DNA of 64,000 nt from Atrichornis clamosus (GCA_013400975.1 WBMZ01011904.1:1-64000); one strand, 5' to 3'. Counted from the stretch's first letter, positions 13,547 through 26,526 are shown. Numbers and translations are program-made. The notes: generated from the sequence alone by a model not told the origin.

Positions 13547-14728
13547 GTATTTATTTTTATTTATTATTATCAGTTATTACTAATTAGTTATAGCAAAGAC
13601 GATCCTATTCAATCAGAAATTTAACTGAGTTAAATATTTAAGACATGAAGAATTACAGTTGTTTAGATTTTGTTTGAGGTTCACAATTTCTAAGCATTGA
13701 TCAGCAGTTACTAAACACAGTTTGATGAGTACGAGCATTTGACACCTAAAATTCAAGACTTCACTCACACTAGGCAGAACCTTGATTTTGAAAAATACCT
13801 GTGTCATTTGTTTTCCCTCCCCAGCCCAGCTTTATGCTTTGGAGTAGAAATCTGATCCTATGGTTGATGTCATGACATCATCAGATCTTGTTTTACTTCT
13901 AAAAGTAACAAGTGTAATGCTTTGAATTTGACTGGACAAAGTACAAATTATGTATATATAATTGGAACACTCTGTGTTTACCCTCTGATTGCTTTACATA
14001 AGCCATAGGTATAGATATAACTGTAGTAGAGATAAAATTACTATACAAAATTTGATTATGAGAACAACCGTAGAATCCTCTTGCCTTTTTTTTTTTTGAG
14101 ATTTTAAGTTGGATACAAGAGAATTGAAATGCTAAGGATGGAGAAGGAGGAAGTAGTCTCAGAAGTCCAATGTAGCTGGATTTGTTAGTCTCTTCCACCA
14201 TAAGCCAGAAGACTCTCATTTGCAAACTGGAGGTCTCCTCTTTCAAAAGCCACACCTCTGTTTTTACGTACTTTCTCACCATGCTATGAGTAAGAACTAG
14301 AAAAATCTTTGAGGTAGGGAAAATGATCCTCTTTTAACAAAACTAACAAACAAAAAAATCTTGAGCTAGTCTCTTAAAACCTACAAAAATACCCCAAAAC
14401 CAAAACCTTATTGTTGGGGCTTACATATGCTGTTTTGCCCAAAACTGGTGGAGATCTAGGTTAGTGGGTTAGTCTAGGCTTTAAATTTCTTGACAGAAGG
14501 AAGCGGTAATTTGAAGTAATGTTAAGTTATTTGGGAAACAATGAAATCACTCATGAAAAGTCTTTGAGAATACATGTTACAAATTTGAAGGCAAAGTGCT
14601 AGAATGAGAATTTTCTTGAGAAAGAATAGAAATTAAAAGATTTTAAGGGAAGAAGCAGAAATCTGGAAAGAAGAAGGGCAGACAGAACAGGAGATTAATA
14701 GAGTATTTTTGGAAAAAATAGAAAGGAA
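13547..14728. other. Unannotated AT-rich DNA
   Basis: I see no gene or element. There is a TTTA-rich stretch at about 13548-13572, right beside the CR1 edge, and a T11 run near 14086. Confidence 0.5.
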
Positions 14729-15831
14729 TGTATTGGGTTTGCATTGCCAGGTTTTGGCAGTGTGGGGGATACAGTAGTGGCTTCTGCGGGAAGCTACTGG
14801 AAGCTTTCCCCATGTCAAACAGAGCCAATGCCAGCTGGCTCTAGGATGGACTCACTGCTGGCCAAGGCCAAGCTACTCAGAGAAGGTAGTAGCACCTCTG
14901 TAATAACATTTTTAAGGAGGAAAAAATGTTATTCATCAGCTGTAATTGTAGCCAGAGAAGATAGGAGTGAGAATATGTGCGAGGAAAACCTCTGCAGACA
15001 CCAAGATCAGTGCAGAAGAAGGGGGAGGAGGTGCTCCAGGCACTGGAGATGAGATTCCCCTGCAGCCCAAGGTAAAGACCCTAGGGAGGCAGCTGTGCCC
15101 CTGCAGGCCATGGAGGGCCACAGGGATGAGAGATCCACTTGCAGCCCGTGGAGGAGACCCACATTGGAGCAAGTGGATGCCTGAGAGGAGGCTGTGAAAC
15201 CGTGGGAGGTCTGTGCTGCAGCAGGCTCCTGCCAGGGACCTGCAAACCCTTGGAGAGGTAAGCCCATGCTGGAGCAGGTTTCCTGGTTCCCCTGTGGGGA
15301 ACCCACACTGGAGCAACCTGTTCTTAAAGGACTGCACCCCATGGAAAGTGACCCACACTGAAGCACTTCATTAAGAACTTGTAGCCAATGGAAAGGAATT
15401 CACACTGGAGAACTTAATGTAGTACTGTCTCAGGTGGGAGGTACCTCAGGCAGAGCAGAGAAAGGACTCCTCTCCCAGAACAGCAGCAGATAGAAGGTGT
15501 GATGAACTGCCATAACCCCCATTCCCTGTGTCCCTGTGCTGCTGGGGTGGGGGAGGTAGAGCTGGGAAGAGTGGAGGGGTGGAGGAAGATGTTTTTAACA
15601 TTTTTTTTTCTTCTTACATCTCTGCTCTGATTTTCTTTGTAATAAATTCAGTTAATTACCCCAATTCTAGTCTTGTTTGCCCTTGGTTGTATTTGATGAG
15701 TGATTTCTCTCTGTGCTCATCTCAACTCATCAACCTTTTGTTATAATTTCCCTCACCTGGCCAATTGTGGAGGAGAGTGATAGAGCAGATTTGGTGGGTG
15801 CCTGGCATCCAGCCAGGGTCAAACCACCACA
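14729..15831 (+). mobile_element. ERVL-type solo LTR, near full length (1.1 kb)
   Basis: The block starts with TGTATTGGGTTTGCATTGCC and ends with GGGTCAAACCACCACA, giving the TG...CA ends of an LTR. I recognise the family as a common songbird ERVL LTR, with an array of degenerate 'CCCGTGGAGGAGACCCACAT'-like phrases in its middle. An AATAAA signal is at 15641-15646, followed by a U5-like tail. The flanking 5-mers are AGGAA (14724-14728) and GGGAG (15832-15836). These agree at 3 of 5 positions and both differences are A/G transitions, so a decayed 5-bp target duplication is possible but not proven. No gag or pol sequence is attached, so this is a solo LTR. The LTR could carry promoter and poly(A) activity, but that is inference. 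Confidence 0.88.
15641..15646 (+). terminator. LTR poly(A) signal AATAAA
   Basis: A canonical AATAAA inside the solo LTR, about 190 bp before its 3' end, after the T9 tract at 15601-15609. The homologous signal in the copy at 27875-28835 is at 28795-28800, which supports the assignment. Confidence 0.6.
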
Positions 15832-18800
15832 GGGAGACCATTTAATAAAATCCATGAGTGATGTAGAAACACTGAAGGAGTAGGAATAGAAAAGAAGATG
15901 GGATATGTTTGTGAGAGTATACATTTTTTTGGCATAATACTAAGACTTCAGAGGAAGTTTAGTTACAGGTAAAATAATCTCAAAGAAGAAATAGATTCAC
16001 AAGGTTCTTTGGGTCAGGGTTTTTTTGAGTGGGAGAAACTAGGTCATTTACAAAATGTCTAACCCAGATAATACTGCTGATGTCAAATCAACAAATCAAA
16101 AGAAGAATTTTACTTATTTCTTAAAGGTATTGTGTATTAAAATAGTGTGAAATGGTATGTAAAGCCAAAGGTTTAGGTGATATTAAATAATGAAACTCTT
16201 TTTCCTCATCACTATTTTAGGCTTGTAAGGATGTTTATCCCTTTATTGATCAAAATAATGACACAACTAAAAAAATTGACTGATTATTCTAATAAAATAC
16301 ATAAATATGAAGTTTTCCATTAATGTAGCCAGAACGTCTCAGTACTCCTTTTTGTTTTGCCTTATGGATTTTCACTTTGACACCTTTATTTTACAGGCAT
16401 TAAACACTCTACCATTTAGACCAGGTTGCAGCCATTCTTTTAGACTACCCAGTAGCAAGTTCTCTGGTTAAAATAAATAGGAAAGAGAAGAAAATATATT
16501 TTTAAAAAAAATTAAAGATAACTAGATTTTGCTGCTTTAGAATTCTAAACCAGTAGTTTAGAACTATAGAAGTAAACCTTTTAGAAATATATAATCCCTG
16601 TAAATATTCTATCTCTCTTGCATTGAGAAATTGAGAATGTGGTTACTTGTACTACATTAAAGAAATGTCATAAGAATGTATTATTGCACAAGTATTATTG
16701 TATGAGATAAATGTGTATTAATTTGATATAGTTTAAAATTTGAATCTTAAAATTCCATTAATATATTTTTAATAATATATTAAACTAAAAAAATTAATAC
16801 TATAGTCTGTTAGTTTTTTTAACTAAAATCTTACCATGACATCAATTTTTGGATGTAGAATGAAACTATGGGTTATGAAAAGCAGTAGTTACCCAATTCA
16901 GGAAATTTTTTTGTGTGTACACTGTGGTTTTCATATCTTCCTCTGGGCCTTTTCTCTAAGTGTGCAACTTCATTTCCTTCATTTGGAACATCTAGACATA
17001 CATGATAGAAAATGCTTTGGAAAAGTGCATGTCTGCAAGATGAAAGGAATCTCTGGTGAGGTCTGAGAGATCTGTAGTCTGGATTAAAAGCTCCACAGAG
17101 TACAGAGGATCACCTCTAAAGAACAATTCTTTCCCTGATTTTTATTTGATCCTGGAAAAGGATACATTAGCTATTTTATCTACCCTGACAACATTTTTTA
17201 ATCTGTGTATCCTGTAAATCCCTGTCCACCTCTCTTACACTATTTTTATGTTATTTAACTATATGTATACCTTTGCTTCCTTCCTTTGTGTTCACGTGGC
17301 TGAAGGTTTTGTGCTCTGATTAGCTGCATTTCTAATGGAAACATGCACCCTGAAGCAAGAAATGTCTGTTTGTCCTTATGCTATCTCTCTGACTAAAGCA
17401 ACAACAAAGAATTGCCTCTGCATTTGGTAGAGGAGGGATGAGTATTATTCTTTCATTGCTACTTTGTTTAAGCAGTATGACAAAAGGAAAATCATGAAGG
17501 AAAACAAAAGAGGGCTTACACAAAACACAACACCTTATCGAAGAGTTACCTAAGTGTGTGCTTTCTGCAGAGACAGGAGTTTATTGACATCACTGTGATA
17601 TGAGATATAAGAAAAAAACACTTCTCATGTAATTCATGAACAGAGAAGCAAAGGTAAGGGCATTATTAAAATCTCAGTTCACCTGTATGAATTCCCAAGA
17701 GACACATACTTCAAAGATTTGACCCTGAAATCTAGCTCCATTTTATGCTGAATAATTATTTTGAAAGTGTTCCCCATCTTTAACGAAATAGTCAAGAGGT
17801 TGGAACACTTTACTTGAAGGACTTTAGTTTTGGGTAATTTCCAGTTTTAGATTTCTTTAACCTCTAACATAAAATTAGGTCTATAAAAGGTTTGCTTAAA
17901 GCATTCAGATGTTATCCTCCATTACTTTGAGACAGTTCTAAAAGCTTCATGATTATTACTAGCCTTTGAAATACACTATCATGTCTTACAATATTAATTC
18001 TCAAACCTGCCTATGCAAATTCTGTGGTCTCTGCTCCACCCGGCTTTCAACAAACTTCACTATTCATCCACTAATGAAAAACACAGTTCAGTGAGACCTT
18101 GCCTATATCTGCACAGTTCCAACCACAATTAGATTACCACTTACATTCTTGTATATGCAGGGAAAACAAAGCACAGGCAATTGTTATGGGGATATTTAAT
18201 CCAGAGCTCTGCCCTGTTCTGATGGTTTAGGCATTTGTAGAAAACAAACAAAGCTCAAAGGAATGGTTAAGTTTTTTAATTCTTGTAGCATGCTTGAAGT
18301 GAAGAAATTATTAATGATCCAGGCAACAACCATTAACTGGCTACAGCTATGGAAAAAAAATCAAAGGAATTGGCCTGGGAAGACAAACAAGACCATTGGT
18401 GGCTCATCACAACAATCTAAGTTAAAAAACAATAAAAAGTGGAAGAGGACCTCTTTGTGGGGTGCACTCTGTGCAAGGATTTCTGACTCAGTATAGAAGT
18501 GGAATAGTGTGTAGAGATTGGGTCACCAGTGGAGATCCAGATATGTCAACTGGTCCAACCATTGGACCAGTATCACAGGAGCAGGAACCTAAACTAATGT
18601 GGGTCTGATGTGTGTGAATGTTGCAGAATGGAAATCAGAGAATAGAAAATGTAGAATAAAAACCTTGGAATGAAAACTGCCATCCACCGTTACTTTCCAT
18701 CCTATCTAACAACTAAATGTTATGTCTTCCTGTACCTGTCACACTTCATAATGATCTTTTTTTGTCTGTCCGTAGTTGGAGAAATGAACAACACACCTTT

Positions 18801-19115
18801 AAACTCCCTTATGGCACACCCATTATCAGAAAAACTATTCCTCAAAAAAAAATAGAAGTTTTAGCCCTACCTCTGAATAATTAACCTTCAAAATGGCAAG
18901 GGTCAAAGCATATCTCTGGAACTCTAACAAGACATAAATGGATGAAGTATGCAGTATAGATCTTAAAATTTCTGTTCATAGGGTTTATGCTGTACTTCTT
19001 AAATTATTTCTGAACCCTGATGAAATTAGAAAAAAAAAGAGAAAATTTGTGTTCCAACACAGGGAAATTTTAATAGGAAAATAACAACTAAGCATGATAG
19101 AACTAGCCGTTAAAT
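15832..19115. other. Unannotated AT-rich unique DNA
   Basis: I recognise no gene or mobile element. A splice-like acceptor (TGTGCTTTCTGCAG, ending near 17572) and a GTAAGG near 17655 frame a short stretch that has stops in all three frames. A perfect 10-bp inverted repeat is listed separately. Confidence 0.5.
18549..18571. repeat. Perfect 10-bp inverted repeat with 3-base spacer
   Basis: ACTGGTCCAA, then CCA, then TTGGACCAGT. The arms are exact reverse complements and the palindrome stops at its first flanking base on each side. It could form a small hairpin. No function is implied. Confidence 0.85.
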
Positions 19116-19429
19116 CACAGAATTGTTTAGGTTTGAAAGGAGTCTCCAACCACTTAACCCAGCATTGCCAAGTCCACCACTATAAGCGCCACATCTACAT
19201 GTCTTTTAAATACTTCCAGGGATCGTGACTCAACCACTTTTCTGGACAGCCTGTTCCAATGCTTGATAGCCCTTTTGGTGCAGAAAATTTTCCTATTATC
19301 CAATCTAAACCTCCCCTGGAACAACTTGTCATTTCCTCTTGTCCAGTCATTTGTTACTTGGGAAAAGAGACTGACTCCCATTTCAATACAGCCTCCCTTC
19401 AGGAAGTTGTAGAGAGAGATGGCATGCAG

Positions 19430-20910
19430 GGTGATCTGCCCCATGACCTTCTCTGGCACCAAGGTCTGGCTGACAGGCCTGTAGTTCCTTGTCCTACTTC
19501 CAGTTCTTTTTGTAGATTGGCATCACAGTGGGTAACCTCCAGACAATTGGGACCTCTTCAGATAGTCAGGACTGTTGGTAAGTAATTGAACATTGCTAAA
19601 TGAGTGAATGCTCCCTCAGTGCACTTGGGTGGATCCCAAATTGTGAAATAGACTTCTGTATGCCTAAGTGGTGTAGAAGGTTGTTGACCATTTCCTCCTA
19701 GATTTAGGCTGTTTCATTGTTTTCACATCCCAGCTCAAGGGTCTGGATACCCTGAGAAAACTGGCCTTGCTATTAAAGATCAAGTCAAAGAAGGCCTGAT
19801 TGCCCCAGTCTTTTTCTCATCCTTTGTCCCTATGCTTCCTCCCGAATCCAAAAAACAATTGAGAAATTCCTTAGCCCTCTTTTTGTTGATAATATATTTA
19901 TAGAAACGTTTTATTGTCTTTTACAGCAGCAGCCAGGCTAAAGTTGGACTTTGGCCCTTCTAGTTTTCTCCCTGCATAACCCCATGACATCCTTGTAGAT
20001 CTTCTGAGTTGCCTGCACATTCCTTCAAAGGTCACAAACTCTCTTTTTCATGCCTGAGTTGTAGACAAAACTCCCTGTTTAGCCAGGCAAGTCTTATTAC
20101 CCACTGGCTCATCTTTAAGCACATAGGGTCAGCCTGCTCCCGTGCATTTAAGATTTCCTTCTTGAAGACTGTCCAGCCTTCCTGAAATCCTTTGCTGTTC
20201 AGGATTGACTCCCTAGGGACTCTCTCAATCACTCTTCTAAACAGGCCAAAGTCTACCCTCCAGAAGTCCAAGGCATCAGTTCTGCTGCCTCCCATCCTTC
20301 TCAGAGAATCAAAAACTCTATAATCTCATGATCACTGTGCTCAAGATGGCCTCCAACAATCAGATCACCCATAAGTTCTCTGCTCACAAACAACAGGACC
20401 CTAGCTGGCTAATTCACCAGCTCTATCAGGAAGTTATCTTCCACACAGTCCAGGCAATTCTCAAACTGTTTCTTCTCTACTGTGTTGTATTTCCAACAGA
20501 CATCTGGCAAGTTGAAGTTCCCCACAGGAACAAGGGCTAGTGATAGGGTGACTTCTCCCCTGCATATAGAATATTTCATCTGCCTCTTCATCATGATTTT
20601 GTGGTCTATAACAGACTCCCACCAGGATCTGCCTTGTTGGCCTTCCCCCCAGTTCTTACCCATAATCACTCAACCCTATGAGCACCATCATTAAGCTGTA
20701 AACAATTAAAATACTCCCTAACATCAAGGGCTGCCCCATCTCCTCTCTTCCCTTGCTGATGCCCTCTGAAGAGTTTACGGACATCCATTGCAGCACTCCA
20801 GTTGTGAGAATTGTCCCACTCTGTCTCTGTGATGACATCTATGTAATAGTCTCCCTTCTGTGTAATGGCTTCCAGCCCTCCTGTTTGTTGCTGTATGCAT
20901 CAGAGCAGAT
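19430..20910 (-). pseudogene. CR1 ORF2 remnant (endonuclease, linker, RT motif 1)
   Basis: In the family, ORF2 encodes an apurinic-type endonuclease followed by a reverse transcriptase, used for target-primed reverse transcription. Here, broken minus-strand frames carry FRRVIERVPRESILNSKGFQEGW and NREFCLQLRHEKE (20032-20295), and LVPVGNFNLPDVCWKYNT (within 20409-20669, the 'GDFNxPDICW' endonuclease motif). Near 19437-19490 lies the YRPVS motif. The expected Asp of GDFN reads Asn in this copy (GNFN). No continuous frame exists. Confidence 0.85.
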
Positions 20911-21158
20911 GGGTTGCTGATCCCACCACCTTTTTGGAGGGAGAATCCTTAATTCCTATGTGATTATTCTCAGGCATTTCCATGGTTTCTTACATGTCAA
21001 TAATCCTGTGTCTTCACAGCTGCTTTGATCCCCATCCCCCACTTCCACTGACATGGCACACCAAAGGACCTCTCTAACACACTGTCCCTCAAACACTGGC
21101 ATGCCACCCCCAGGCGTGGGTCTAGCATGCCTGGTTTTATCCCTTTCCTACTTCAACA

Positions 21159-21302
21159 CTAGTTTAAAGCTTTCTTAATGAGTTCTGCTAACTCCAGTGC
21201 ACGGATCCTTTTTCCTCTTTGAGACAGGTGTACTCCATCTGTTGCCAGCAGGCCTGGTGTTGTGTAAACCAATCCATGATCAAAACCCCAAAATTCTGCT
21301 GG
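21159..21302 (-). pseudogene. CR1 ORF1 C-terminal remnant (SGNH/esterase-like end)
   Basis: The minus-strand frame reads GLLATDGVHLSQRGKRIRA, then ELAELIKKALN and a TAG stop at 21159-21161. CR1 ORF1 is known to carry an esterase (SGNH-type) domain. The DGVHLS block (21222-21239) holds the position of the conserved Asp and His, both kept in this copy. Only the last 40 or so codons are present, so the product cannot work. Confidence 0.85.
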
Positions 21303-24300
21303 TTTGTTCAGCTAATGTTCAGCTAAAGACAGACAGAAGTATTACAGATGAAGAGAATGTATCTCAAGAACATAAGAAATATATTCCCAGTGTAATAAAC
21401 AGAAGAAATTTGGTGAGCTTAACAATTGATCTCAAAGAGAACATTAGGTATGTTTAATACACTAGCAAAATTTTCCAACCTCCTTACCCTGGCATTCTTC
21501 ACACTTAAAAATAAAGAAGCTTAGACAAGTCTTCCTTGTCCCACATTTTCATGGCTCTTTCTTAGAGAAATTAGATTACACACTAGCTTGAAGTAAATTC
21601 ATGCAGTTAATACATTTATCTTTAAAGAACCAGATGGTCAATTTACTATTTAAAGTACAGTCTAAAAATTTAAATCTTAAATGAATTTCAGTCACTATTA
21701 TTTGTTTGTGCCTTAAAAATGCTATTTTAAATATAAAATAAATTAAATTAGAGTTTACTCTCTATAATTGAAAACAAACAAACACAACCCCCCCCCCCCC
21801 AGATTTGTATCTTTTTCTATCCCTCATGCTTCTTTCTTCTTTCTCCCTCTTGTAAATTTCTGGAGTTTTTAAACTCTGTGCCTTGCAAAAAATTTGTTAG
21901 CAGTTTTATTGCATTCATATTCCATCATTATTTTTTTGCTACAAGACAGTATGTCAGTCTTTCATTTTTTCATTTGCTTGATTTTTTTTAAAAGATGAAA
22001 GAATTGAGAAGTCTTTGTCAGCAGCAATTATGTTTTCACCTTTTTTCTTATTAACCTGGTTGAAATTGGTTTACCCCAAGAATGCTTCTTCAACAAAAGT
22101 GTATATTTACCGAGACATTTTCAGCATCTACAGGCAAACAGATAAGCTTAGACATAGTAAAGGATGTTTTATGAGCAATTTGACAGGATTTTAGCATTAT
22201 GATTTTAAGGGAACATTTTGAACTTCATAGAAGAAAAATTCTTTAATGTATATTATTAAGTGTATCCTAATATATGTATTAATACTTACTATACATATTA
22301 ATGTATACTGCTACATATTTTTGCTTTTTGTTTATTTACCTTCTAAAATTTGACCTTGGTTGTTCTCTTTGGGCTGCATTCCAAGAAACTACTGAATCGA
22401 ATTTTCCTTTTTCTGGCAGCCAAATGGGTGGGACATGGAGACGAAGGAGCATTCTGTTCTAAATCTTTATGCTTTTTCTCAGTCTCTCAAAGAGAAAAAT
22501 GAATAGCTCAAAAGCATAAGAAAGGCAGAACACAAAGCTAATTTGCTTTGTTCCTTTAAAAAGAAAAGGAAATAGATTAGAAATGCATTTTAAATAAATC
22601 TCTCTGCCTCTCTGTCTTCTTTAATCCCGCGTAATACCCTGATGCAGAGATCATCCATGTCCCTTTCAAATCTCAAGGGAACTTTTTTATCCTGAACTTC
22701 TAGTCAGTTTGTCACAGCCACAGTCCTTCTAGGAAAAGCAAGGGAAGATGAAATTCCTTCTGGAGCTGATGGGTGCATCTGACAGGCTCCATAATTACCC
22801 AGAAGGGCTTGCCCCTTAGTGTCAGTGCTCGGCACTGCTTCTGCAGAATTCCTAGGCTAGGGGCACTTTTAGCAGGACTGCACAGAAATTCTAAGAATTC
22901 AGGAAGTCCATTTTTACAAACTAATTCCCTTATATAAAACAAGATGTAACAATTACTAGATGAAAAAAATATTAAATGTACCTAGATTGCAAATGGTGTA
23001 AATGAAGCCAAATGGTATAAATGCCTGACTTCTTGCTAATGCTGCTTCATGGCAAGACTAGTAAAGGAAGTGTATCAGAGATCACATTGAAACAAGCCTG
23101 AAGAAATAAAATAGAAAAGAGGAATATTTCATTAAAATAATATAAGAAAACAACTGATTTAAAATAGTCTATACATTCATTATTTCCTTGTAAGGCAAAC
23201 AAAATGCAACACAGTTGTCAGAAATGTCATTGTTCCTAGATTCACTCTGGTGTTTTAAATTATCCTCTGAGGAAAACCCTCACATTATTTAGCCTTCTTT
23301 TCATGCAATTTTCTTTCCTTGTTTCAGCTGTTAAAATGCTAATTGTTTTTGTTTGTTATTCTTGTAGTGAAGCTTTCTAGTCTACTGAAGCTACTATTTA
23401 TACCTGACATGCATTTCTTGCTCCCCGAATATCTCTCTGCATCAGATTCCAAATGAAGCTTGTTCCTGGAAACACTCCAAGTTATTATAACTGTCAAATA
23501 CCACTGAAACAACAGGGTTCTAATTTTAAAAATTCGCCATGAAATTCAGTATTCTTATTTTAGTCTCTCATGTTCCTAAATACCTGGTATTCAAAATTTG
23601 TGTGTTCAGATCTCCTTATATTCTTATTAAATCAAATAATTGGGTAAGCAGTTCAATATAGTAGGAGGGGTATTATGTTAGGAAATGTCAATACCTGGTA
23701 CGTTTCATGATGTTATACTGTTCATCATTTGCTCAGTTGTAATGTTTTCTTCTATATTTGTTCTGTGTGCAGACAGTGTAGGCACAGTAAATGATCTACA
23801 AAATATAGATTTTCTTTTGTCTTGATTGGTTGCTAGAGTGGAAGATTCCTTAAAAAGAAACTTCTAATACTGTACTTGTCAAAGTTGTGTAAAAAATAAA
23901 AGACAAAGTTGGAGAGAAAAATAAAACCCTGAGGGACCAGAAGGAAACTGAAAATGGATGAATGAGAACAGAAAATTATATTTTAAAGCACTACACATGT
24001 TAGAAGAGAAAAAAAATAAAAAAGAAAACCTCAAAGACTGAAAGCTGGAAAATTGAGTGAAAGAGAAAAATCATTCTTTTTATTAAGACAGAAATATAAG
24101 GTGATATATGGGTCTTCATAAGGTTTGTAGATATAGAATCAATCTTTAGGCTGGATCATTGCAGCCATTTCTTTGAACATGTATACAGCTCAAGTTTGTT
24201 GTGATTCTGGGCAGACATAAAGACAGAAAAGTGCATTTGCCTGAAGAACTAGTGAATATAAGTCCAGTAGTACAACTGAAACCAAAGGGTTTAAATGTGT

Positions 24301-26038
24301 ACTGTTTCTGTCCCAAGATAAAACTTGTCTTTCCCTTTGCATATACCCTCAGAGTGTGCAGAGAAGATTCAGCTGGAGAAATGCCCACTAAAAATTATCT
24401 CACAAACAAAAAGGAAACAGAAGTTCTATTAGATATTCCAGATTTATCTAAAAGCCAAGTGGCTGCCATTATATCTGAGATATTCTCTACAGGCCTTATG
24501 AACCTGAAAATTCCACTTCCAGGAAAAACAATAAGCATCATTAGTAAGCACCACAATATGGGAAACTAAAGCGTGGAGACTTCTATTTCATAAATTAATG
24601 TTGGTTTAGGATTACTTCAGTTGTGAATTGAAGATATACAACCTAGCTATTAAGCAGAAAGACTATTCAATCTGCTTTAATCATTATTTATATATTCTAT
24701 AGGTAGATATAATTTCCATCTGCAAATTGATTTTGACAGTGAATAATATATGAAGGTCATGCAATCACTTCTTTCAACTTCAAACACTATCACAATGGTA
24801 GTGTTTAGGGAGAGAAATAACTCCACTCAAAATGGGTACAGGAACCTAGTTTACGTTACTGGTGGATATACTAATAAAACTAGGGTGATTGTCTGTTCCT
24901 ACTTTGTGGAGGAGTCTGGCTTAAGAAACATTTCCTGTCCTAGAAAGGCAGCACTGACCAGCAGCTCTGTGATACTTCATCTGCCTCCAGCAAAAAAACT
25001 CCTGACATCTGTCTCCAACTGGATTACAGATTAAGCCCAAATGGAATATTGGCCCCCACTGAAGTAAAACCCTTTATTTTAGTTCAGAACTCAACAGGGG
25101 TTTGATGCTGTCACCTTTCACAGGGTAGAAATTCACCTGATTATGTGTCATTTGCCTATTTCATTCTGAGTTTGGTAGGAGCTGGGAGGCATTACCTTAC
25201 AGGAAGGTGAAATCTACTTTGTATTTGTTGGATGAGCTGCCTCATGTGGAAACCAGACCACGAAGGCAAGATGTCACTAGGCATTAAATGCTAAGTGATA
25301 TCTTGCCTCTCTATAAAATACAAACCCATAAATATAAGTAGCATATCTCTGTTTCCTGCACGAGCTGTAGCTCCATAGCTAGGGTATTATTCTGAGAGAT
25401 ATGGACAGATACTCCTTCAAATAAACAATTTCACCTATATTTCTTGCATTCTGCTTGACTGTTATAACCTTTTCAATAGATGTAAGCAAACACCAGCAGA
25501 TTTTAAAATAAAATTCAGCTACTGACATAGTTTTGTATGTATATGAGTTGATTTTGTTTGTTTGTGTGTTTGTTTTTTACCTTTGTTTTTCCTATTAGCC
25601 CTAGGAAATTAAATATTCAGTTCAGGTTAGTTTAGTTCTGTAAGAAATGGTCATCTTATAAAAACATTTTAATAATCAGATGGCAAAGAAGGTAAAAATG
25701 CATATATTATAATAAGCATTTTACCTTCTGCCTGGTATTCAGAATGAAGCAACGATCATTATCACATATGCGAAAGAAATGCTTGGACTAGGCACTGTAT
25801 GGGAAAATCCTACCATACAATATCAAGGACAAAAACACACAAATAAAAGAATCAACCACAGATAGGCATTCAAGATGGAAAACAGGAGTATAATGACTAA
25901 AAGCTGGCAAAAATAAGCAGTTTCTTATAATAGCAACACAATGTCATTCTCTGTATCAGCACTGTTTTAAGGAGTGTCCCAAAATTAGAATTTCAGTGTA
26001 TACTAATTTTAGTACTCAAAACCAACAAAAATTAACAT
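21303..26038. other. Unannotated AT-rich unique DNA
   Basis: About 4.7 kb without a recognisable element or gene. There is a C13 run at 21788-21800. A 122-codon open frame lies at 24201-24569 (+). It shows no known domain or splice context, and its length is compatible with chance across 64 kb of AT-rich DNA. Confidence 0.5.
21788..21800. repeat. C13 homopolymer
   Basis: Thirteen consecutive C after AACACAA. This is unusual in AT-rich surroundings and error-prone for sequencing. Confidence 0.85.
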
Positions 26039-26526
26039 AATCACAGAATGGGTAGGGTTGGAAGGGATCACTGGAGATCATCTAGTCCAACCCTCCTGCT
26101 CAAGCAGGGTCCCCTGGTGCACATTACTTGGGATTCTGTCCAGACAGCTTTTAAAAATCTCCAGGGTGATAAAGAGTCAAAAGACTTGCCAAGTAGCCTG
26201 GGTCCTCCTTCCTACCCTGTTTGATGACTGAGGTGACATTTGCTTTCTTTCAGTCCTAACGCACCTCTCCTGATTGCCATGACCTTTCAAAGATGGTTGA
26301 GAGCGGTCTAGCAAAGATGCCCACAAGTTCCCTCAACCCTCTTTGGTGCATTCAATCAGTGCCCATTGATTTGTGGATGTCAAGTTTGACTAAAATGTTT
26401 CTAACCAAATTTTCCTCAATCAAGAAAAGATCTTCCTTTCTCCAGGTCTTCTCCCTGATCAATTGCATTAGGTATTCCTGAGGCCTGGCTTTGGCAGTGA
26501 ACCCTGGAGAAAAGTAGGTGTTCAGT
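26039..26526 (-). mobile_element. CR1 LINE, antisense, segment 1 of 3 (3' tip plus RT motif 1 onward)
   Basis: The left edge is the CR1 3' tip in reverse complement (TCACAGAATGGGTAGGGTTG). After only about 120 bp of 3' end, at 26160-26195, the sequence jumps to the region just before RT motif 1 (the 'TFAKDQKDLGN..SEVPDDW' area). It then continues upstream through the RT-proximal linker on the minus strand to 26526, where an ERVK-like LTR interrupts it. As in the copy at 19.1-21.3 kb, most of the RT is gone. The frame is broken. Confidence 0.9.

Larger units (their letters stand above)
19116..21302 (-). mobile_element. Long CR1 LINE, antisense, RT core deleted
   Basis: The 3' tip in reverse complement (TCACAGAATTGTTTAGGTTT) starts at 19116. 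The C-terminal blocks [20 protein letters not shown] (near 19290) and [16 protein letters not shown] follow. Then, at about 19420-19437, the sequence jumps directly to RT motif 1 ([18 protein letters not shown]). The RT palm, including the catalytic box, is therefore missing. Rightward, the minus strand runs back through the linker and endonuclease part of ORF2 (about 19490-20910). It then crosses the ORF1/ORF2 junction into the end of ORF1 at 21159-21302. Stops and frameshifts are present throughout. CR1 copies are usually short 5'-truncated pieces, so one that keeps ORF1 sequence is longer than usual. Confidence 0.93.

Noticed and set aside
17573..17654. Possible exon between TTTCTGCAG and GTAAGG
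   Set aside because: All three frames contain stops. It could only be a non-coding exon and nothing else supports it.
24201..24569. 122-codon open frame (+)
   Set aside because: No domain, signal or splice context. In AT-rich DNA scanned in six frames a few open runs of this length are expected by chance.
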